Assembly (NCBI GenBank): GCA_938743325.2 | Contig: OW568861.1 | Coordinates: forward strand, 1,240,001 to 1,304,000 | Length of the DNA: 64,000 nt | Direction of reading: 5' to 3' | Source of the DNA: Pycnococcus provasolii | Taxonomy: Eukaryota > Chlorophyta > Pseudoscourfieldiophyceae > Pseudoscourfieldiales > Pycnococcaceae | Shown here: positions 1 through 10,200 of the stretch, piece after piece | Numbering within the stretch: the first letter of the stretch is position 1 | How the letters are laid out: each line of letters begins with the position of its first letter | The notes under the pieces: model-generated | Told to the model about the DNA's origin: nothing | Database searches by the model: none | The model's input: the letters and a program-made list of their open reading frames with translations, nothing else | Program-made: the position numbers and the translations under genes

Positions 1-440
1 TCGGTGCCCCTTGCTGCGCCTGTGGGAGAGGCGCGAGTGATGTCGGTAGTGGTCGCGTGGAAGGCACAGAGGCCGTAGCAATGCCGGCACCATTACCATT
101 GAGGGGTCCCGTTCCAAGTTCTGCGGAGAGGCCGAACGACATCCCTGGGAGTAAGAAGGATAAAAAAGAAAGGGGGAGCGAGCTTAGAAACAAAACAGGA
201 GAGCTCTCTTAAGGAGCTTGGAAACAACACCGCCAGTCTGAGGACGAAGTGTTTGAAAATGAGAATTCGGGAATGGAGATGGAAATGGGCGGGGGGCAAG
301 TTCTGATATCAAGCAAGGGTCCCTTGGGTTTCGTCTTGGTGGGTTTTAAAAGCGCGGGACCCAATTGAAATCCAAAGCATGCCCCTCTCACCTCGGCCGT
401 CCCGCTTTACTGTAGGTGGTGCGAACTGCGAAGTTGCCCT

Positions 441-835
441 CTCACGCCCAACTTGTGGGTCCCCTCCCCTAGCTAGTCCCCTCCCCGTGCACGGGCCACG
501 GCGTCGTCAAATGCGCCACGGGTTGGCCCTGCATACCTTACAACACCTCACTCGCCCAAGTTGTGGGTCCCCAGACTCCCCTCCCCACGGGCCACGGCGT
601 CGTCAAATGCGCCACGGGTTGCCCTGCATAGGATGGTACAACACCTCACTCGCCCAACTTGTGGGTCCCCAAGTGACTCCCCTCCCCGTGCACGGGCCAC
701 GGCGTCGTCAAATGCGCCACGGGTTGGCCCTGCATACCTTACAACACCTCACTCGCCCAAGTTGTGGGTCCCCTCAGGGACTCCCCACGGGCCACGGGCC
801 ACGGCGTCGTCAAATAATGCGCCACGGGACCACGG
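441..835. repeat. Four-copy ~100-bp tandem repeat
   Basis: A unit containing ACGGGCCACGGCGTCGTCAA and CGCCCAACTTGTGGGTCCCC recurs four times. The first motif starts near 491, 587, 692 and 794, giving spacings of 96, 105 and 102 bp. Copies differ by small indels and substitutions. A frame stays open across the array (379-840), which is expected when a stop-free unit is repeated; it resembles no known protein. Confidence 0.85.
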
Positions 836-1105
836 GTTGATCAGGAAGGTAAGGAATTACGAGGTATTACGATAGCACTGAAAAGGTTGCATGGGACTGG
901 GAATTATCCATGCAAGACCACGGGCAACGGGTGGGTCCCCATCCCTCCCCACTCGAGTCTTCGGCTGTTCGGAGGGTGTCCTACTTCCTACTTCCTACCC
1001 TATTGGGTAGGTGGGGCCCCTATGTACATATCGTAAAACCTCCAGGGGCCAACTATCGGCAAATTGACAAATTGGGAATATGTATGCGACAGGTCTTGCT
1101 CCCCG

Positions 1106-1128
1106 ATTAGGGTTATGGTTAGGGTTAG
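1106..1128 (+). repeat. Short interstitial TTAGGG array
   Basis: This is a degenerate run of TTAGGG-type hexamers with one GGTTAT variant, about 470 bp upstream of the start codon at 1599. It is the smallest and most distant of seven such clusters in the window, all of which lie upstream of genes. Confidence 0.7.
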
Positions 1129-1598
1129 GCGACCTGGTAGGAAGTACCCGGTCAGCCGGTCACCGGTCGGGAAAACAACCTGTGCCCCTTCCCGCCCGAA
1201 GCGGTACTCTCAGGGTCCCGCACGCTGGCACAAGTCCACTGCACACCACACCACACTTCAAGCCACGCCACGCCATGTTGCCTGCTACTACTGAGCAAGG
1301 GCGCTCTTGCTCTTGCTCTTGCTCTTATTTGCGCACCCCACCCGACTTTTTGTCGTGCTCTTGCTCTTGCGTCGCTGGGACCGAGCTGCTGGGAGTGCCG
1401 TTCGAGTCCCACGAGCGAGTGCTTTCTCACCAGCTAACCTAAGCTAGACCTGCAGGGAAACGACCTCGAAGCTCATTCTCACTCTCATTCTCAAGTGTGA
1501 GTCAGACATCTCACGCACGAGTAAGGAGAGTGAGAGTATGGACGCAGCTAGCGAAGAGTGGTGTTGGACTGGTCCATAGGTCCGTGATAAATACATAG

Positions 1599-2585
1599 AT
1601 GGAGAACTCAGGAGGCTCGTTTGGCGTGAGGCGCATATACCTACGCCACGATGCACTCAAGGAAGACGACCTGTACGTGCCGTGCGCGGACCTCGAAACG
1701 CTCGAAGACCTGCGCCTCGAAGCATCCGCACGACTGCGCAGGTTGGGCGTGACAATGCCACCAGAAGGAGTAGAGAGCCTCGTGCGCAAATCGGGAGCAC
1801 CCCTCGACCTCGACAGACGCGTGCAAGACACGCTCGTCGACTCGGAGGTTATCGTGGCTGTCGCACGCGTCGACAGCGACACAAACGGGACGGAAACGGC
1901 GCACGTGCGCGTCAAGCACAGTAGTCTGCGCGACGACGTGCGCATGTGGCAACCTGTGCAAGCTGGGTGGACTGTGAAGCAGCTTAGGGAGGCTGTGGAA
2001 GAGAACCTTAAGCTGACGGAGCCGAACTGCTCAGTGCTCACGCTGTGGTGCGACGGCGCCATCTGCCCGCTTCCTGACGACGTCCCGTGCAGCAAGGTGC
2101 TCGAGAATGGCCAGGTCGTCGTCGCTGTCGGCCCGGAAGAAGAGGAGATCGAAGGTGAAGGTGAGGGTGGCGAAGCTGACAACGCCAAAAAGAGTGCTGC
2201 GGCTGCTGCGCGACGCGACTCGTCGCTGTGGAAGAATCCTCGTGCTCGTTGGACCTCGACGTCGTCCGTAACGTCTGCAGCTGCTTCAGATTCGAGCAGT
2301 CCTTTCGGCTCTGGGATCATCGCAAAGAAAATTGACGTTGGGCGATTGCAGGCGAACAAGCGCGCGCCTGCAAACCAACATGGCAAGGACACAGTCGCCT
2401 TCGTGCAGGAGCAGACGCATCAGAATGGACGGCGGCCGTCTTGGCTGCTTTTTTTTGCGAACGCGGACTACGTTCGTCGACTACCTGGCGGCTCGTGGGC
2501 GGTGTTTGGAGACAACTCGTCGCCGCCGCAGCGGCGAACGTCGTGGTTGAGCCGCCTAGGCCGAGGTCAAAAGAACAAGAAGTAA
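1599..2585 (+). CDS. Hypothetical protein with two ubiquitin-like (beta-grasp) regions
   Basis: This 328-residue frame starts at ATG. Two N-terminal stretches look like beta-grasp folds: residues ~11-91 (RRIYLRH start, V-I-V-A-V-A end) and ~105-178 (WTVKQLREAVEENLKL helix, then a strand ending VVVAV). A Glu/Gly-rich linker follows, then a Ser-rich basic tail. The pattern of charged helix plus closing hydrophobic strand resembles ubiquitin or UBX/PB1-type domains, but I see no terminal di-glycine and cannot name a family. The gene converges on the frame at 2615-3376, with 29 bp between their stops. Its coding status rests on length, ATG and ordinary composition. Confidence 0.6.
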   Translation: MENSGGSFGVRRIYLRHDALKEDDLYVPCADLETLEDLRLEASARLRRLGVTMPPEGVESLVRKSGAPLDLDRRVQDTLVDSEVIVAVARVDSDTNGTETAHVRVKHSSLRDDVRMWQPVQAGWTVKQLREAVEENLKLTEPNCSVLTLWCDGAICPLPDDVPCSKVLENGQVVVAVGPEEEEIEGEGEGGEADNAKKSAAAAARRDSSLWKNPRARWTSTSSVTSAAASDSSSPFGSGIIAKKIDVGRLQANKRAPANQHGKDTVAFVQEQTHQNGRRPSWLLFFANADYVRRLPGGSWAVFGDNSSPPQRRTSWLSRLGRGQKNKK

Positions 2586-2614
2586 ATTGTAGTACAATTT
2601 TTAAACTACTATTT

Positions 2615-2764
2615 TCAGAAGCGCTTGGACGTGCCGCGTCTCTCCTGCTCAAGAACCTGTGCGAGCGCGCTCGACTGCGCCTTGAGCGTCGCTCGGCCAA
2701 AGACCTTGTAGTCCTCCTCCTGGTCATCCTCGTCATCCTCATCCTCGTCCAAGCTGTTGTCCCA

Positions 2765-2803
<39 letters not shown>

Positions 2804-3376
2804 TACACGACCAGCTCCCGCCCGCTTTGGTTCTGCTGCTCCAGCGTTCCCTCTTCCTGCCCTACGGGTAGTCTCCCCAGGCTCGTGGATGAACGTCGAT
2901 CCGAGGTTTCGTCTTTCAACGTCTGCACGGTAGCTCTCTAGTCGCGTTGACTTGAGCGGTGGCGTTGGCTTTTCGTCCGGGTCGTCGTCTGTGACAAGGT
3001 GCTGCGTGAGCGCGAGAGCCGTCGGCACTCTCGGCGGCGGGGGTAGCTGCTGCTGCGTTTGCTGTTGCTCGTCGTCCTCGTCGTCCTCGTCGTCGTCCTC
3101 TTCGCGTGCGTGTCCCACCAACGATGTGTTGCGGTCAACCCCAACGTCGCGCGTGAGTGCCGAACCACATGACGCTGCCAGTGCACGTGTTTGCTGCTGT
3201 GTCATAAGGTTCGTGTCACTAGTAAGGCAGCTGCCTGTTTGCAGGTTGAGCGTTGAATAGGTAAGATTTTCCTGTTCCAACGCGTTATTCATAGTCCTAC
3301 CAACATTGTCATTGCCACCAATAAGTAAGTTACCCTGGGCATTACTCGTCATGTGCGCTGGGTGGGCCATTGTCAT
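2615..3376 (-). CDS. Hypothetical acidic low-complexity protein
   Basis: The ATG start gives 253 residues; the open frame runs further up only to a TTG at 3424. The protein has two acidic tracts, an Asp/Glu stretch near residue 95 and a long run of Asp near residue 195, the latter encoded by a (GTC)n microsatellite on the plus strand near 2767-2803. A Gln-rich segment and a Pro run lie between, and the C-terminus is basic. No domain is recognisable. Such composition is common in disordered nuclear proteins, but that is inference. It converges with the gene at 1599-2585. Confidence 0.5.
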
Positions 3377-4381
3377 ACGAACGATACGCCAGAATCCCGT
3401 TAAGAATTCCACCGAATACGGCAAAGTTCTTAAGTGTGTGCGCGCGTCACCGACAACCGATGGCTTGAAGTCAGCGCGTCAACAACACGACAAAACGGCA
3501 CAACCTTGTGATACTTGGGAGAAGAAATGATATGTAGCCCTCGCAACACCGCGCGTGTATTGCGTGCGTGTATCAAAAACCAGCGGAATTCACGACCCAG
3601 GGGTGTTGACCACTCAGTATACGCGTGATACAGGTTACATACGGCGGCCTGGAGGGTACACGGTGTGGTAGTTGCGCGTTGTTTGCTGTTGTTTGCGGCC
3701 GCGTCATCACACTGTAGTCACTGCACTAGTGCACTGTAGAAGACGGTTGTTGACGTGGTCAAGAGCTCTCTCTGGTACGGTAAAGGTTTACCACTCTCGA
3801 GATGAACACCTTCGAAGCCAAGTTCCCAGAACCCAACAAATCAACAATTAACAGGGATGCGCCAATATTGTAACCTGTAAAGTGTAAACTACCACGTGTG
3901 TCATCATGTGTGTGTTCCTCCCCCATTCACCCAACTTGTGCGTTCGTTCTCGTCGTGTACCTATATGGTCAGACGGTCCACCTAAGGCTTAGACGGTCCC
4001 TGTTCAGGTTAACAACAGCTGTTGCTGTTGGTTGGTTGGTGACAGCACAGGCCTGTGAACTTGAAGTTTGACCAGGCCGCGGCCAGCGGGTGGAATCAGG
4101 GGGGGAACGACGCTCGTGCCTCGTGGTCCCGCGGAGAGAGGAGCTCCTGGCTGTGATGGTCGCGCTCTTAAGCTCGCCTCCACGGATATGTAGGATACAT
4201 GGCTTGTTGGCGTTGGCGTCATGGCGTTGTAGGACAGGGCACACTTCTTCTGTGCTCTTCTCCTCCACGTACGGTCACGTCTTCGGTTTTGTATCATTAT
4301 AGTCAGTCAGTACGAAGGTATGTATGTGCCCATTACAACACACACACACACACACACAGTGTTGATGTTAAATGTTAAGCC
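3377..4381. other. Intergenic region, no supported gene
   Basis: About 1 kb between a minus-strand start at 3376 and the stop of the minus-strand gene at 4382. It holds a CA microsatellite (about 4338-4360) and a TACGGTAAAGGTTTACC-like palindromic patch near 3776-3792. Short overlapping frames at 3969-4302 on both strands have no domain support. Confidence 0.5.
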
Positions 4382-4906
4382 TCATGTCGCGTCGAACGTG
4401 CCAAGCAGACTGTTCGCACCACCCGTCGCATTCAAACGAGGCTCGCGCGGCGCGGGAACACCCTTGTTGATGTTCTTACGAACCGTGTCGAGACTGCGTC
4501 CACACTCCATGGCAAGCTGCGCCATCCCGCCAGGCTCACCTCGACCCCGCCAACTGGAAACGGCGTTCACCTCGGTCGCGCTCCAGTCGCCATCCTCGCG
4601 CTTTTTTATCGCAGCCTCCTTTTTGATATCCTTCTTACCGCCGTCCGTCGCCTTTTTGTGCGTGGACGTGTCCGGACCTCGAAACACAGGACGAAGTTCC
4701 CGTCGCGTGTTGTAGTCGTGCGCGCCTCGTCGGTCAAAGTTTTTGATTTTGTACACCTTTCCACCCAGTCCTTCGAACAGCCGTCCTGAGCCTGTCGCTG
4801 CCGCACCTCCACCCATGCCCGCCAGCTCTTTCTGCGACTCCAGTATGGCCGCGTCCGCTGCGCTCGTCTCGGGCATCGCGCCGTACGCCGTGTCGTTCAT
4901 CACCAT
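4382..4906 (-). CDS. Hypothetical basic protein with a SANT/Myb-like C-terminal helix pattern
   Basis: This 174-residue frame starts at ATG. The N-terminal half is Ala/Gly-rich, the middle very basic (KKATDGGKKDIKKEAAIKKRE). The C-terminal part, residues ~108-155, has a tryptophan-spaced helical pattern (DWSATEVNAVSSW, then MAQLAMECGRSLDTVRKNI) reminiscent of a SANT/Myb or other helix-turn-helix module. This would suggest DNA or chromatin binding, but the resemblance is weak and I assign no family. The plus-strand frame at 4320-4715 lies over it and looks like its shadow. Confidence 0.5.
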   Translation of the reverse strand: MVMNDTAYGAMPETSAADAAILESQKELAGMGGGAAATGSGRLFEGLGGKVYKIKNFDRRGAHDYNTRRELRPVFRGPDTSTHKKATDGGKKDIKKEAAIKKREDGDWSATEVNAVSSWRGRGEPGGMAQLAMECGRSLDTVRKNINKGVPAPREPRLNATGGANSLLGTFDAT

Positions 4907-5651
4907 TGTTGCCTAGAACGAGAATGAACACCGGCGAGGGCCCCCCCGGGGGACTAAAGGCGAGGACCACCTTACAAATATTTATTTGCACCTGTGGATG
5001 GAACAAGGCAAGGGGCTCGCTCACAATCCCCCCGGTCCCCCCCCCTCGACCCTTGCAAGCCCCCTCTTGACCACCTTAATACACGCAAATACAACACCGG
5101 CGAACTTGCATTAATGCATTTGAGCAAGGGAGGATTTATGTGAGGGGCCTCAGTCCTCCCCTTTTAAATAAATGTTTTACCTTTCTACTGTACATAAAGG
5201 TGTTTGTGTGAGCTTGCGTGGTGCAAGGTGCGCAAGGGACGGAGGAGTGTAGAGATTGTGAATAATGATCGTTTGAATTACAGGAGGGCAATAATATAGG
5301 CGCGACCCCACTAGGGGTTAGGGCGCGACAGTCCGGTATAACCGTGTGTTCTCCTGTGTTTGTGTTCATTCCGTGTGTTTGTTCGGGGATCTGATCGGGG
5401 ATCGGACCGCGTCTTCGGATCGCGGATCGGATCGCGGACTCACCCCTCTCTCCACAAGGAGGTGGACGGAGGTTGCAATTTTCTCGCGCCCATCACGCGG
5501 AGCACATATACTGATTATACTCACCGCATCACCGTCATCACACGCCGACAACCAGCGCACAGCGCATACTCATCACGCGCCATCAACCAACGCACAGCAC
5601 ACACACATCACGCGCCATCAACAACCAACGCACAGCACACGAACAAGCGAC
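4907..5651. other. Intergenic region and repetitive 5' leader of the TRAF-like gene
   Basis: Between divergent genes. The right part, which should be the leader of the gene at 5652, has two repeat patches: GATCGGGGATCGGA-type repeats at about 5390-5445, and three copies of a CATCACGCGCCATCAACCAACGCACAGCAC-like unit at about 5545-5640. The frame of the downstream gene stays open across them from an ATG at 5346, but the encoded sequence is low-complexity. Confidence 0.55.
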
Positions 5652-6968
5652 ATGGCCGGCGCCAACAACAACAACAACAACAACAACGTGGTGCAGGGCG
5701 GTTTTTCGTCGAACATTTTCGTCACGAAGCCCCAAGAAAATCTCGAGTGCAGCATCTGCCTTCTCGTGAAAAGAGATCCGGTTTCCTTGTGCCAAGAGGG
5801 ACACACGTTCTGCCGTGATTGCATCACACGTGCAAGAAAGCCACCAAGGTTCAAATGTCCGACGTGCAGAGAAAGCATTTCTGCAAGTGCAACTTATACG
5901 AAGAATCGCACGGAGAAACAGATAATCGAGGAACTCCTTACAAAGTGCAAGTACACCAATCCCGACGAGTACGCCACGCCTCAGTCCTCAGCGGCGGCGG
6001 CACCTTCAACGGCATCGTGCAAGCGAACACGAGGTGCAGCCTCGTCGTCGAACGGAACACAGCCGACGGAGTTTTGCACGTGGACGGGACCGCTCGACAA
6101 GCGCGACGCGCATATTAACGAGTGCGAGTATGCACTCGTTACGTGCAAGTTTGCAGGGTGCCATACAAATGTGCGGCGAAAGGATCAAGGCGAGCACGAG
6201 GAGCAGTGTCCGCGTCGTCCTGTGAAATGTGATTTGTGCAACAAGCTCGTGCCGTCAGAGGAGATGGAATATCATGTTGATAGACAGTGCACGCAACGCT
6301 TCGTCGCGTGCCCAAACGAATGTGGGGAGCAGATCAAAGCCGCAGAAATGGATACGCACCTCAAGGAGCACTGCAAGCTTGCGCTCGTGATGTGTCCATA
6401 CGCATCGGTGGGCTGTTGCTGGAAGAAGGATCGGCGCGAAAAGCTGCGTGAGCATTTGAATGATGCGGTCGAAAACCACGCGAGACTGCAAGTAGCGGCG
6501 CTTGAGCAGAGCCTTCCTCCGAAGGACACCAAGAAGGTGCGCTGGAAGCTTGAGAATGCGCGTGCAAAAATCGAAGATGTTGAGGTGTTTTTTTCACCAT
6601 CGTTTACCTTACCTGGATACAATGGAGTGCAATCCAACCTTTATGTGTATGGCGGTGATGGACGTTTCTCTTGGGGGATTAAGATTAAGCCTGATCTCGA
6701 ATCAACTGACTTGTGCATTGACGAGATAAAATTTAGTGTGATGGACGTTGATGGTGATGGAAATGAAACCGTTGGCGAATCAAAGACTGCAACGACCAAC
6801 TATACTGCTCAACATCATGACGGTGATATATATACCTTTATGCATAAAGCGCTTGGTGACAGATCTGAACTACTTAACAAATACGTATGCAACGATGGTT
6901 CGATGCTTTTTGAGGTAGAGATGCGTGTGCGACACAGAGCAGGAAGAGCCATCGAATTGAGGAGCTAA
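5652..6968 (+). CDS. RING / TRAF-type zinc-finger / MATH-like protein
   Basis: A 438-residue TRAF-like protein, probably an E3 ubiquitin ligase. After an Asn run it has a RING finger at residues ~33-75 (C-x2-C, EGHTFCRDC, CPTC). TRAF-type zinc-finger repeats follow at ~140-290, with repeated Cys/His pairs such as CKFAGCHTNVRRKDQGEHEEQC and CPNECGEQIKAAEMDTHLKEHC. The C-terminal ~120 residues (VEVFFSPSFTLPG to the end) look like a TRAF/MATH beta-sandwich. In the family RING loads ubiquitin from an E2 and MATH binds substrates or receptors; that role is inferred here. I chose the ATG before the Asn run. An in-frame ATG at 5346 would add 102 low-complexity residues. Confidence 0.85.
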   Translation: MAGANNNNNNNNVVQGGFSSNIFVTKPQENLECSICLLVKRDPVSLCQEGHTFCRDCITRARKPPRFKCPTCRESISASATYTKNRTEKQIIEELLTKCKYTNPDEYATPQSSAAAAPSTASCKRTRGAASSSNGTQPTEFCTWTGPLDKRDAHINECEYALVTCKFAGCHTNVRRKDQGEHEEQCPRRPVKCDLCNKLVPSEEMEYHVDRQCTQRFVACPNECGEQIKAAEMDTHLKEHCKLALVMCPYASVGCCWKKDRREKLREHLNDAVENHARLQVAALEQSLPPKDTKKVRWKLENARAKIEDVEVFFSPSFTLPGYNGVQSNLYVYGGDGRFSWGIKIKPDLESTDLCIDEIKFSVMDVDGDGNETVGESKTATTNYTAQHHDGDIYTFMHKALGDRSELLNKYVCNDGSMLFEVEMRVRHRAGRAIELRS

Positions 6969-7220
6969 TCGCCGACAGCATACAATTACGGTTAACATTT
7001 ACATTCAACATCAACAACAAACATTAATAAACCAATACCAAATTAGGAAGAAACAAAAAAGGGGGGCTGGTTCGACCTAAAATGCGGCTTTTTTAGCTAA
7101 GTATGTACTACATACAGTAATACAAGTAGTGTACACAGTATGTACCGTACAACGTCATTTTGTTACACAACAACAAACAAGCAGGTTGTTGTTGTTAAGA
7201 TTATTAATAACACATTCATT

Positions 7221-10200
7221 TCACTCGTGGTCGAGCACTAAGAACACACCACGACGCACCCAGTGCGCAGCTGAGTGCGCACCGCAGGGAAGCGGAATCG
7301 CCATCACAACGTTGCCTTCGTCCATGTGGTTTTGCCCAACACGATCCATCGACGTGTAAACGGGACACAGGTAAAAGGGAGAAGTGCTCGTCATGCCAAT
7401 CTGGCTCGAAGCAGTTGGCGTCGTCGGTGGAACAACATCCAAACTTCCCTTTGGGACAAGCGTCCCTCGATAACGCCGATTCGCCACAGGTGTCGGCATT
7501 TGTTCAGACGTGAACGACGCAATTTCAGCCTCCACAGGCCCGAACGTGTCCACGGCGAGACTCGCGTCAATTTTAATCAAGACGTTCGTCATGCCCACGA
7601 AACACTCGTCGCCCGCACCCGTGCGCTTGCTCGGCGCGAGCCAAATGAGTGGGAAGGGAGTTCCGTACATGTCGTGCGCGTCGTCTCCGTCGGGCAAGGT
7701 GTCAACGAGGCACTCTGCCGACGAGTCCCACATTGCACCGCAAAGTCGCATTCCCGTTAGACTGATGGTGTTGCTGTCGCTCGCAGCTATCGCTCGGCGC
7801 CCAGAAATGGACGAACGGCGTCGAGACATCATAGGACTTTGTGGAACGGGTGAGCCGATAGACCCCGCGCTCATCTTGAACCTTGCCTTGAATGTAAGTT
7901 CGTCGAGCGACGTGTGCGTCATCCGAGCATGGTTGCGCAGCGCAGCATCAAAAATTGCACGAGGCTGGCTGTGCATGCTCGCGTTCACCATGGGAGGGAG
8001 CGGAACGCCGAGATCAGGAGGAGACATGGCACCAAACATGTGCCAGCCGTGTAGGTAGTCGCACTGCGCCTCAAGTCGCGACATGAATTTAGCAATACTG
8101 CAAGCCTTTTTCGATTCCACTGACCCGTACAGCGTCGGCCACAGCTTGCTCAGCGCGTCCTGGGGTACATATTTGTTCATGTGCAGCTTACGCGCGGTAT
8201 CACTTTCCAAAAATGACAGCATGCGGGACATCTCGTCAGCCATGTGGTTTCCCACCGGCGACGCGCGTATTTGGCCAATTTCCAGCTCGCGCATACGATG
8301 CAAAGAATTGTCAAGTCTTTCGGCGATTCCCTCATCACCATCGTGCTCGCCGTCGCCACCTGCGCTATTCAATTCAGACTCCCGTACCTTGATCAAGTCT
8401 CGTATACCTTGCATCGTCATCCCAATTCTCGTGTCAAGGCGTGCCCTGCGCAGCTCTCGGTGAACGTGGAACGACTCGTATGCGACATCAATGGAAGGCT
8501 GCGAAGCATGAGCTTTCACATCTGCGAGGCTCGCGTCATCCGGTAGGAATGCGACCTTTTTAGTCCATTGCTCGCCATGAGGGAGCAGCAGCTGCGTGAC
8601 CGCGAACAGATGGCGCTCGGTATCGCTGCCGCGGTACTGGTCGAAATTCTCAAATGGCTGAGCAACCGCGCGAAGCACACGCATGTCGAAGGGATCTGTC
8701 GACTTTGCCTCATATACACTGGAGATAATACTCCTGAAGAACAACTTGAGGTTGAGGTCCGTATCTGGATGGTGGCTCGAGCGCAAAAGACGTCGAAGCT
8801 CAGCCTTGCAAACTTCAACGTCTGACACGCTGACTGCTGGACCACGGTAGTCGCCCGCGATTGCACCGAGGTGGGTATTCGGTGCACACCACCCGTACAC
8901 GCCGAATCGCTTTCTCTCGAGGAGAAGCGCATGGAAAAGCGAAATGGCAGACAGCATTCTTCGCCACAGACGAGGATGGCGTTCCCCATCTTCTTCGAAT
9001 TGGATGCTTCCATCAGCACCAAGAACAGTCCATGCGTCGTTCATGTGCTTCTGTAGTGATCCGTACGACGCCTCAGCGACGAGCTTGTGCGACGAGGCGT
9101 AGACGCTCGCAGGAACCGCGTCAGTTGGCGCGGCGATAAGAAATAGACGAAACTCAAAATCCGTGGATGCATCTGCAATCAAATTGTCGATGATGTGCGG
9201 CAATACCTTCTCTCGGAACCGATTGCTGGAAAGGTGCACGTTGTTTATCAACACCCATCGAGATCTTCCACGCGTCTGGAGGATTGTGTCGACGCAATCC
9301 TGCTCATTTCCTGCAGACATACTTACGTGAAGGAGACGGCGTCGCTTGTGCTGAGCAAATGCAGCAATACGCGCTGTGGGATCGTTGCCTGGTGACACCA
9401 CAAAAAGAATAGGACGTGATGATGAAGATCGCTCGTACGCGTGCTCAAGCTTGGCATCTACCGTGGTCACACGCTTCAGCGCTGATTCTTGCTGGTGCGG
9501 GTCAGCCTCAAGGCCATGGCCGAGCGTCTCTTGAACAAATTCAATCAACGCCTCGTTGGTCCTAGCAGGAGCGATGATGCGGAGCACCACAAGCTTCAGG
9601 ATGGTTGCGAGGGAGTTCCACGAGGCGGGAAGCGTTAGAATGCTATGTCCCTGCGTCAGTGCTGCACGATCCGTGCGACGCGTTGTGGCGTAATGTTCCC
9701 AGTCCAATGCGTTGTGCCCAGGCAGCTCTCCGCACATCGCCATGTCTAGTCCCGTGAAGCGGCTATTCTCTACACACATCCTACGAACGAAACGCCACGA
9801 TGCCGCATCAATCCACGAAGGACGCTCAAGTCGCACTCTGCCCTCCTCGTCATCTTCCACATCGGTATCGTCGTCGCTGCCGTATCCTTCGTCACTGCGC
9901 TGCCGTCGTATGCCCTCAATTTCCTCCACACAACTGAGGAAGAGACTCGCATCAGATTGCACGGTAGGGCTCGAAGTCTCGAGAAGCTGGATCGACAAAA
10001 GGAACGCTAATGGGAGCTGATGCTTATCGAAAAGCGCTTGCGACATTGTGTGCCAAAATACACGCGAAAATCTCGCACACAGTTCTTCGGCACGATCTGC
10101 AATCACTGAAGCAGACCTACTGAAGTGGCTGCCCCCGCCCGAATTCGCGCCGAAACCGCTTCGAGAGCGTTCGTTCCGTGAACGCTCCAGAACGCTGTCA

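Larger units (their letters stand above)
1..1598. other. Left-edge intergenic region
   Basis: I see no supported gene before the frame that begins at 1599. The stretch holds GC-rich tandem repeats (441-835), a short TTAGGG-type array (1106-1128), and CTCTTG and CATTCTC microsatellite-like runs near 1300-1375 and 1475-1495. Several short frames are open on both strands, but none has a recognisable domain and they mostly cross the repeats. Confidence 0.6.

Noticed and set aside
441-835. CRISPR-like alternation of repeat and spacer
   Set aside because: The intervening parts are themselves similar and the unit is ~100 bp in a eukaryotic context; it is a plain tandem repeat.
379-840. 153-codon open frame over the left-end repeats
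   Set aside because: It is open only because the repeat unit lacks stops; the product is repetitive and matches nothing.
5346-5651. N-terminal extension of the TRAF-like protein
   Set aside because: The added 102 residues are encoded by leader repeats and are low complexity; the ATG at 5652 is better.
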